Positions 26,580 through 37,968 of a stretch of 64,000 bases of DNA are shown in pieces. Where the stretch lies: assembly GCA_018907035.1 (NCBI GenBank), contig JACCIC010000040.1, forward strand, positions 940,001-1,004,000, given 5' to 3'. Under the pieces are notes generated by a model. It ran no database searches and had not been told where the DNA came from. It saw only the letters and a program-made list of their open reading frames with translations. This DNA is from Sycobia sp. Sy_11 (lineage: Eukaryota > Arthropoda > Insecta > Hymenoptera > Epichrysomallidae). Position numbers and translations under genes: made by a program. The first letter of the stretch is position 1. Each line of letters opens with the position of its first letter.

Positions 26580-26691
26580 CTGAGCGTGAATCGCCGCCAG
26601 CTGCATTTGCGCCACGCCAAGATCGAAGCGTTTCATGGAAATGTCCTCCTGCAACTCGGCCACCTTTGTATAAAGATTGCCCTCAGCGCTC
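26580..26691 (-). CDS. F-BAR gene, exon 4 of those recognised (second coiled coil)
   Basis: This is a 112-base exon: one base (G) completes the Lys codon split after exon 3, followed by 37 residues, SAEGNLYTKVAELQEDISMK and then RFDLGVAQMQLAAIHAQ. The acceptor is GGATCACAG|G behind a T-rich tract (CTTTTGTTTTG), and the donor is CAG|GTATTT in phase 0. Heptad-like spacing (L, V, L, I) suggests a coiled coil, matching the second coil after the F-BAR domain in FCHSD-type proteins. Its base composition is much less GC-rich than the three exons before it. The gene must continue below 26580, because the exon ends in a donor with no stop codon. Confidence 0.75.
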
Positions 26692-27091
26692 CTGTGATCC
26701 AGACAAAACAAAAGCAAATTAAACTTTCTGAACTGTGCCCGTGGGCGATGAAATAAGAAGTCGGAGAGGGCAAGCCAACGGATTGCGATTTGTATATATA
26801 TATACAACATACAGACATATATGTTTAGGAAATAAAAAACTTTTAATTTACAACTTTTTATTGACTGTTGCAATTAGGATTCAAAAAAAAATTTTTTATT
26901 TACAATCTTCATAGATTTCACCTTAAATTCGCATATTTTTATAAACTTGATTTACTTAATACAAATGCGGGTATATTGTTCAGATAATTTATAGTCTTCA
27001 ACTTTCTGGTCATACTTTAAAGTTGTAATAACTTTGATACGTAAAAGTTTTAATAACTTAAAGCCTGCTGAATCTTAGAGTATATATATAT

Positions 27092-27138
<47 letters not shown>

Positions 27139-30100
27139 GATGCTTAACTAGATGCCCAAAAACTTGTTGGCGACCGTAAACCATTTTAAAAAACAATCCA
27201 AATTTAATCTATTGTAAATGACAATTATTAAAGTTGATTTTATTATTTTTCACCAATTATCTTTCCAGCTGCAGTTACAGTCTTTTTCATCTATTTACTG
27301 TCTATGGTAATACTGAATTTAAAGACCGACATATTTCTTCGAAAAACTGTTAAAAAAGCATTAAATAAATTAATATATATCTTGGAAAGTATTAACAAAA
27401 ACGCAGGTACTGTAAACCGGTATTTGAATGTCGGGTCTTTTCCAAATGAATAGACTGTAGGAATTTTCAATACCGACATTATTTTACGTAAAAAGAATCC
27501 ACTAATTTGGTAAAAAAATATTGTAATCTCGCATTTTTCACAACAGCTGCGAGAAATCAGAATCGATATATATTCTCGACTGAGAGTGGATGGGGCGGAA
27601 GTCTTCCTCTTTTCAAAGTCCTATATTCAGACACTGGTGTTTTTGGTTGAATAGATAAGAGGCACCCGAGAGGAGCTAGCGCCGGACGGATCTCGCGCGC
27701 AAATATAGAAGCGCAGTGCCAATTTGTATCGGTGAAACGAGGAGGAGGGGGAGGGTGGAAAGGTGCTATGCTTGCTTCGAAACACTTCAGAGGGAAATTT
27801 CTTTCTGTATGAAGAAACGATTCGACGCGTTGCGCCTCGTATTCCCCTTATCTCTCCTTATTTTTTGCTTTGTCCCGTTCTTACCTTTCCAACTTCGTTC
27901 TGTATCTCAGTCTCTTTTATTCTTTATAGTTAGCGTTCTGCTTCCGTCTACGTTGTCTCAAATAGACAGCACGGTAAAAGAAGAGTGTTCCATCAAATTT
28001 ATAGAAATATAACCTACGACTTTGAGTTTTCTTCGGTCAAATTTATATATAGTCCTTTTTTAATATATTTCAGAAATACAGGAACATATTTCCTATGCAT
28101 TTGTTTATAAATTCAAATAAGTAGTATTAGTTTTGCGCTGCTCATTTATTTAACTTGTCATCGAAAATTGACTGCGAATTATCTGATGTTTGAATAACTG
28201 GGCATTTGGTTTAAATTTAGAATTACAGAAATTTTACATTATCGACTATTTATTACAAGGACAATCGTTCAAACAATACATTAAATAGTTAAAAATATGT
28301 ATTGATGATAGCTAAAGTTTTAATTAATTCTTGAGTTAACCCTTTCATCCAAATTTTAAGGCTCAAGCAAAGTATTATATATTTTTTGCATCAAATATTA
28401 ACTTCTTTATTCAAATTTAAATTTAATTTAATTTATTTGATTTTACCTACCATTTTTGATAATCACGAATATTCATATATCAGTATACTTAAAAATACAA
28501 AAAGCAATGATAGAAAATCTCGCTTCGAACTGTTATTAGTTAAAAATTTATTATCTATCTTCGAAGCTGTAGAATAATTTATTTTACAAGAATGACAAGA
28601 TTACTATTAATATTTTAATATATTTGAAATATTTATGTAAGTTCTATCAACTGTGAAAGAACCTTAAGTCTTCGTAAAAAATTGGAGAAATGTCGAAAGG
28701 TGTTAAAATATTATGACCGGGAAACTCATGTTATAGATAATCGATATCTTTGACATTAAGTCTGTCATGGAAATAAATTTTGAAACAAACGCTCGGCACA
28801 CAAGTTTCAATCGGTGTTAACGAAATAACTAAAGAAAGAGATTATATATTTGTTGACATTGAGTGATTTATCTGATTAAAATAGAAAGATAGACTCTTTT
28901 TAAATAGATTTATTATCAAATTTCTTATTAATCATTGAAATTAAATTATTAATTTCTTCGTTTTTTATAATCACAAGGTAAAACAATTAGACCAATAGAA
29001 ATATTTGACTAACAAAATGCATAAAAAAATAGTATTGAAAATCGTATTAATGCTTTACTAAATTTTAATAGTTTCCTTAAAGTATTCAAACCTTTGAAGA
29101 TAATTAAATCAGCTGCATTGAATAAATTAAAAGAAAATGGATTAAAGATAATAGTCTAGTTAATGAAAGAAAAGAAGCTGCTTTATCTTCTTTCAGCTAT
29201 AATGCTTTCGTATTTTCTTTGCTTAATCAAATTACTGATACTAATATTAAATTAAATTTTCTACAGTATATTTTATCATTTTAAATTGTCATATTACCAC
29301 CTTTAAAGAAATTTCTATGTATCTAATGCATTAAATGTGGTCCTCTCTGTATGTGTATCATTTTTCGATTAATGAGATAAATAAACGATATTTTAAAAAA
29401 GTATAATGAAAAAGAATTTACTGAACTCAGTTACCACGGACATTTTTCCGTAAGTGAAGAATGGAAAAAATCTATTTGTTAAAATCTAGTAAGAGATAAA
29501 ATTTATGAACATCTGGATGTGAAAGGGACGTTCGAAATGTAGATTAATGTTCTTCCGCGCGGTTAATGCCGAAAACAAGAATTTAATCATTCGCGCGCTG
29601 GATGCACAACTCCGACCGTAAAAATGTGCCAGCATAAATGTAACTTCCTATAAATTACTGGTTAATACATTTAAAGTTATTAACGCATTTTTGCGATTTT
29701 TTTAATTCAACTTTTTGCTCAAATTATGTAGATGACATAAATTTCCTTCGTTATGCCTTATTTATACGCAGATAAGTTTAAAGATCTTTGCATAATTTGA
29801 TGATGTACGTATGTCGAATAGATGGAATTCTACAAGAATTTATAAAAGTTTTCTATAAACACGTCTTATTTTTTTTTTTTAACTTTTTTCACACCCTGTA
29901 TAATATTATTCTTTAAAATAATATAAATTTACATTATTTCTTAGTCAAAAATTTCGTAATAACTTTGGAGAATTTAATAAGTTATCGTATTACGCATACC
30001 CTGTAAATGCATATAAAATGGATATAAAGGCCTAAAATGAATATAAAATCAATAACAATAGATTACAAAATAAAAGGACCCGGCTATGTAAAGAGTGACG

Positions 30101-33100
30101 TTATTACCCTTTTTATGATAATAATTTGAAATAAATCATGATCTGAAGCTATAATTACAAAGCCAATAGATAATACATTGTATTAATATTCGCACGTACT
30201 ATGTGCGATATCAGTTTTATAAACCGAAAACATCGAGGAAAGCCAATTTTTTTGATTATTTAAATAAAAGTAATAGCATAACTCAAAGACGGTCTTTATT
30301 TTTTATTAAGCATTTTAATTTTTATTAAGCTTACTTATGCTGCAATTTTATTGTTTATTAATGCATTTACGTATGAAAAAAAATTGAATTTAAATTGAAG
30401 AAGAATTTTCAATATTAAATATCGTATTTATCTTTAGTGATTATCCACTCTGAACTTTTCGAAATTCTTTAGAGTTTCATACTCAATAAAAATAAATAAC
30501 AATAAAAAGCGGAGCTTTAAGTACAAAAAAAAAAGAATACCTTCTCGTAATTTCAATTTATTCGCCTTTCCTCCGCTATCTTTCCGCTCATTAATCCCGC
30601 GCACAATGAGCCCTTAATATTAACGATATTAACGAGTGCCGTCGAGCGTTACATAAAAAAAAATATAAATATGTATAGACCCCAGGCCGTATACTCACTT
30701 GCGCTGCATTCTGTTGAGGGTGTCGAGGGCGTCCTGAAGATGCACGATCTCCTGGGCGAGCCGATCGGCCTCGAGGCTCAGGTCCTCCTCGATCAGGCCG
30801 AGGCTGTTGTTCCCGGTGGGCACGAGCTCGTCCCTCAGGGCCGGCACGTTCTGCATGCGCTCGGCGGTAGTCTGCTCGGGCGGCGAGGGCGGGACGAAGA
30901 GGCGCCGGGTCGGCTTGCTGCGCGGCTGGGCCAGGCCGGCGAGGCCGCGCGCCAGGACCTGCGGACAGGGAGGATTTTCGGGGACGTATGGTTATCAAAA
31001 GTGATTCAACAGTCTACACGTTCTACATCGCTACATTCATTTTTCGCCCCGACAATAGGATAACACAAACAAGGTGAGACTTTCAGATACGGGGGATGGA
31101 TTTGGTCCAGAGGGAGGTAGTAACTTTAATTGGCGCAGAAATAACGACGTAGGGTCTTAGGGCACAACTCTCTTCCATTTCTGAAATATAATTCTGATGC
31201 CTTCGTTGCAAATATTGTAATTTTCCGTATTGCAATTAGATTACCATACGGTCGGAGCAGACTTTTCTTTTAATGAAAATCTTTCATTTTTACACAGAAC
31301 TCTGGCGAAAAATAATATTTCGAGCAAAATATTTCTAATCAACCTATGTTTTCCAGTGTATACTTTCTGGGTTTTTAACTTCTTTTCCGCGCTTTAAAGC
31401 TTTAACATTAGTCAACATGACGGCCAAACATCATCTGACTATAACGAAGAAACTACTCATTTGCGGATGCAGCTTCATTAGAACTTTTCTGATTTTTCTT
31501 TCAACTTTAGCACCAAAAGTTCGTGCTGGAAAAATTCAATATAAAGTATATCATATTTAATTATTAATTATAATTAACTAATATAATATAATTAATTAAT
31601 AATGAATACTAATAATTAATACTTATTATAAATCAGATTGTACAGTATCTTAAGAAAAGAAGTCTGATCATTAAACTACACAGAGTTCATTTTAAAGGTA
31701 ATGGAAGTTGCTCGCTCAATCTGGATCAAATCCGTTTCCTCTATCCGATAACTTTTTTTAAGATGTCTCATCTTTTTATAATTTTATCATTAAATTAATT
31801 ATAAATATTGATTTTAATTATATCAGAAAGATTTTCTCGTCAATATTTTAATAAAACAATTAATCAATGAATGTATTTTTCTAAGATTTATAAGTAAATT
31901 AATACTAGTGCAATTGAATCATTTGAATATTTTCGAAACCACATAAATTTCTGACCAATGACACGAATTATAAATATCATCTTTTATTATTTTAATTACA
32001 TAATATGTTAACTCTATAGTATTATTGTATAATATAGTGTTTTTAGTATATATAGTAGCTCATTCAAAAATGAGCAAAATCTAAATACGAAAAACAATCA
32101 TAGCTAAGATTTCAAAAGGTATTTATACATCATAAAAACTGCTTTTACTTAATCGAGTTTATAAATTGTTTTATAATTATAAAATTTGGTAATATTTATT
32201 TTATACACGAATTAAAAAGAAAATCATCCAAGTTAATTATTATTAAAAGTGAAAATAATACATTAAAAATATTCTTTAATTATAGAAAAAAATTCGATAA
32301 TGTATTATCTGTACTGCCATATTGAATAAATTTTTATTATAGAATATTTATCCTATACAATAAGTATTTAGAATATGCTATTTTAAATTGTGTTATAATA
32401 AAAAAATTTATTTTTATTTTTTATTTTTCTTGTAAGCAGTAGAAAAGTATATATTCCGGTGTCAGAAATATTGTCGTACTCAGAAATATTTTGTGAACGT
32501 TGGTGTCATTACAGATTGGAATTTATTTTTTCACGTATCGGCAATTTTTAATTACAAAATAGTGCGTAAAGCTTTCAAAGCACTTGCATTGACAATATAC
32601 AGATTATAAATGGGCCACTTAGAATTTAGTAAAGATTTCGTAAATTATCATGAGCTTGCATTATGACTCATTTTCAGTGGTTATGTCTGGTTTTGGTCAG
32701 GCTACACTGAATTTCCACAATTTTGCATCGTTCAACTCGCAAAAACGAAGAGTAAAATAGAATATGTAACTTCATAATCTTCAAAAAGTTTTCCTGAGAT
32801 ATAAATTATAATTGTTGCAAAAATATTTTAATAAAACCGAGATATATTGTGTTTGTTCTTTACTATGAATAGTCAAATATGTATTTTATTGTGATTATTG
32901 ATAACTTAATGAGAATTCTTTGTCACCTCTACCCCTAATACGTAATTAATCAACTCCAATTAATTGTTAAATATTTATTCGTTAATTAGAAAATTATAGT
33001 TTTGAACCAGCAAATATGTACTTAATTGTATAATAGTGATCAAATCGCTATAATTTGAAGTAAGTGTATCTAAAAATTCCTCTTTAGTACTATTAACGGA

Positions 33101-35513
33101 AGAAAAAAATAATGACTTTAAATTGTTTGAATAATTATTTGATGCAACAAAAACTAGCTTACAGAAAATCTATTAGAGCCTAGAAATTAATTCGATAACA
33201 AAGTTCTAAATTTAAAGCCCACCTGCAGATCCACCTGTGGATTGACGCCCTTGACCTCCTTGGCGAGGCTCTGATACCTCCTGCCCTGCTCGGTGATCCT
33301 CTCGCCGGCCGCCTCGGATATACCGACGACGCAGCTGCAGGTCAGACCGCACAGTTCCTCGTAGACCTCGGCTATCTCGCCCAGCAGGCCGGCGAGGCAG
33401 TGCGACTGGTAGCGCTCGGCCACCGCGTTGGTGGCCCGCAGCTGGAGCACGTAGGCGTTGTGCGCCTCGAGGTAGGCGCGCTTGCGCTCGCTGTCGTCGG
33501 GCGCCGCGGCTAGCAGGGCGCCGTAGGCCCGCTTGTACTCGTTCCGAGCGCGCTGGAGCTTCTCCTCGGTCTTGGCGACCACCTGCTCGTACGCCTCGCG
33601 GTGCGCGAACACCTGCGGTGTTGGGAGGGAGAGAGAAAAAACTGCATTGGCCATTTCGTCCAATAAAATTATAGTATTGGAATGAAAATCAGAGGTATAG
33701 ATGACCCTCTTGAATTGAGCATGAATTTGACTGTTGCAATGGAGTTTGTCAACAGTAATTGCACGATTACCTTAAGTGTCTCGATATTCTAATCCAAAAG
33801 TATAAAAAATGCGATTTTTACGTAATATTTACGATTATATAGAATGATAACTAGATATTCTTTTTCAAAATGGTTCAAAACATCTGAAATAATAATCCTT
33901 TTTGTTTAAAATGTATTTGATTTTATTTGAACTTTATTTTTCACAGAGAAATGACGATTTCACTTGTACGTCGAATCCACTTGTTCGATCAATATAGCCC
34001 GGTGAATAATTTAATTGATATATCTGAGAAAAAAAGGAAAAGTTTATTACATTTTGAGGAAAAATATATTACATTAGTTTTGAAAAAAAATATTCTTTTC
34101 ATTTCTATATAAGCTTCAGTATAGGTTAAAATTTAACATAACGTTTTTTATATCTTTCGGTAAGAATAGCACTAAAATATGAGATGCTCGAGTACATCAG
34201 CGACCCAAAATCTACATAAAATGACTATTCACGTTCCATTCAAGATGGTCATCTGTATCTGCGAATAAGAATGCACTTAAGACTTCAATGCATATATAAA
34301 CGTATACATAGTTAATTACTTTTGAAAATGGTCCATATTATGTACACATAAAAATATATGAATGTTATCTAGCCAAAATAGTATTGTTTAAAAGAAACTG
34401 ATTTTATAGTTGTACATTAGTTTCTGGAAATAAATGAGTTCGCGCTTACGAATACAAACGTATAAATGGTTCAAATTGAAATTGTAAGGGTACAAGTACG
34501 CAGCCCTCGTATGCGAAGCCGCTCAGAACAAAGGCGCGTAAACAGTCAGATAAAGAAGGATTTCTGGATGAGCTTTAAAGTCGGTAGACTAGAAGTCACG
34601 CAACGAAGATGAACGTTGGTGATGAACGAAACATGTTTTTCCACTTTAGACCACAGATTATAAAAAGAGTTATGAAGAAATCGTCCGAAAGAAAAAATTG
34701 AGACCTGGATTTCCGTGTCCGCATGGGGAATATTTGAATTCGTGGCGATAATCGAAAACATTGCCTAATTGAAAATGAAAAAAGCTAAAGTAATAAGGCT
34801 ATAAAATAATCGTTTATAGTAAATACTCAATATACGAATAATGAATTTAATCATTCTGACAAACATTTTGAATTCATGAAAACTTAGTTACAATTAATAA
34901 AAAGAGAATTATTATAGAAATAAATTATACAAACGTAGAAAATATACATCCGGAAAATATAGAAAATATATACCCTGCATTAAAAGCATTAAAAGAAATT
35001 ATGACAAATTTTATTAACAATTTAGTACATTCATCCGCCAATACACGTTTCTCTATCATTTAAACGTAGTTATTTAAAAATATTTTCTCATTAGCTTTCA
35101 CCTACTGTTTTGATATCAAACGTAATATAATATTTCCATTTTACATATTTTAAACAATACTAACAAAAGCGAAATATTTTAAATGATAATGATTACAAAT
35201 TTCATATACACATAATTATGCATATGTCAACTTACATGAAAAAAGTTCTATTATTAAGATGGTACATTTTTTATACGCTTATAGTATTCTTGTATATTAA
35301 TTCAAAAATTTCTCTTAATATGATAGGACTCAATATTTTGCTCATTCAACAATTACTAAATTTTAATAATTATCAATGAAAAAATATCAAGCTCATTATT
35401 ATCATATTCCATTTCAAGATGCACTCGAAAAGTCCGACAATGAATATACTATAGTCATTATTTTCGCGACACATTAAATACTTCTCTCTACTTCAACCTC
35501 TACTAATCTTACT

Positions 35514-35564
<51 letters not shown>

Positions 35565-35727
35565 GGACAAGCTAATTAGCCATTTAACCGAGCCAACTTA
35601 CTCGTCATTATTCCAAGACTATGCGCTTTGTGGTATAACGAGCGGATCTTCGTTGCCGATCGCCTCACTGTCTAAACACGGGAGGGAAGTTGTCATGACC
35701 TCCCTCCGAGGACTGGCGCGCCACGAG

Positions 35728-35770
<43 letters not shown>

Positions 35771-37906
35771 TCAAACTACATATACCGCGAATCAACAACT
35801 TCCTACACGCGGCATCGTTGTTGCAGTTACTGCTGCTGTTGCCTCCAGCGCGTCGACATAATCGAGGATGGCAGTATGTATGAATAATCGCTAAATGGTT
35901 AATTACGCGGTATTTTTGTTCCTTTTAAACACGAAAATGTCTTTTAATTAAAAATTCATTTCATCGATTTGTGGTTCAGGGGAAAAATCGAATTACGAAT
36001 AATATATACCGTGGCAACGGAAACTTTACTTAATTATAATTAACTTATTATATTAAATTTATTTATATATACTTCGGTGAAAATAAAATTCAATAATGCA
36101 GAGTCCATTTAAATGGATTTGCTCCCAAGCTTCAGAGAATTACATAAATTAACTACATTAAAATATTTTAATCCTATGTTTTTTACAAGAAATTTTAAGC
36201 ATGAATTAATTGTTTGAATTTTATGAATTAATTAAATTAATTAAACCTGAAGAAATGTAAAAACACGAAGAAAAGAACATATGGGTTATATAAAATTTCA
36301 AAGATATTTCTGGATAATAACATTTACTTGTTCGATGGAGTAGATTTAATTACAAGAGTTTCAAAATTTTGTCATGAACCGATATTACAAAACAGATTGT
36401 TCTCTTAAATTATCTATATTCATAGTAAAGTAATTAGATTAATATATCAACATGATAGAAAAAGAGTAAAATATAAATATAATCATTTTTTTAAGCATAA
36501 TAAATACAAAGATACGTAGTTTTGTTAATTTATAAATAAAAATTGTAATTTTACTAAACTAACACAAGTTGTTCAGAAAAATAGAATAAAAATTCAAACC
36601 TATTTTCAAATTGGATAACAGGCCCACTAGAATCGATTCTGCATTGTTTTAACAATTTAATAATGACAGTAATATAAATTATATCAGTATTAAACAATTA
36701 TACATATTTTTTACTTTTAGGAATCTGTATTTAAAATTATTTTAGAGAATCGTCGTAATATTTATGAACATTAATTCAAATCTGTATTATAACATTTTTT
36801 TTACAACATTTTAAACAATCTTACAGCATTTAAATGCTTCATTATCAGTTAAAATATCTTGGATTACTACTACATAATCAATCTCCAAAATGAATTTTTT
36901 AATTTTTTTTTCTTCAAATTACACAAGGTTATCGAAAAAAGTACAGTATTAAAAGTAACTTTAGAATTGATGTCATTTGCGTTGACATTGCTTATTATTT
37001 TCGAGGATCAATAGCTTCAAACTATTTATTTATTGTATATGGATTTCGGGATAAAATTAATTGTGAGATGAATCCTTCAATTACTTAAAAATGCAAAAGT
37101 ATTACAGTATTGTGCTTAAGCTTACATTATCAACATCAAAAATTGCATATTAGTAAACACGGTATCGTAATTGTCGTAAAATCCAATCCGTTCCTCAATT
37201 CCCTATGCATTGCCATAATGCGTGCCGCAGATTTTCAAGGCTATTTGCTCGTCCAATAGAGGCCTATGTAGATTTCACGACGGAACTGCCAATATATGCC
37301 GTTGCGCACAGAAGGGAAAATACGGATATCATAATAATCGTGCACTCGGTCCCTGTTTACAGCTAATCGAATGACCGGCCACGGTAAATTAATCGTGCGC
37401 GAGCCATGCGCGACGGGCCGGCGCGTACCCGAGAATCGGGACTTTTCATCTGTGTTGCCGAGAATGACAATAGCAACAACGACAACAATAACAACAATAA
37501 CCCGAGCATCTAATAATATCAATTCGTACATTGATCTCGCTGTCGGTTGGATATGGTTTGCAATGAAAGCCCTGAGGAAAATTTCGAAATTGGACAAAGA
37601 CTTTCAAGTTATTACGACTTTTATTGGAAGTTTTATAGAAGAGAGCAGGACCAGATTGATAATCTGATATGACTAGCAATTGCGAGCGACCAATTTTCTG
37701 CACTCTCAAAGGAGCCTGAAATAAATTGAAATTGCAATAACTTCAAAACGGGCTGTAAACCTTATTAACATTTGTCACAAAGCTTTCACTCGACATTATC
37801 TGCAACTTACTGAAGAATTGAGAATATACAATTATTATTATCGTGCATAAGGATAACACATTCTTACAATAGAAAAGTAAATATTGTGAATATAAAAATA
37901 TGGTGC

Positions 37907-37968
<62 letters not shown>

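Noticed and set aside
30671..31063. 130-residue plus-strand frame over exon 3
   Set aside because: Antisense shadow of the F-BAR exon; only the minus strand gives consistent splice sites and phases.
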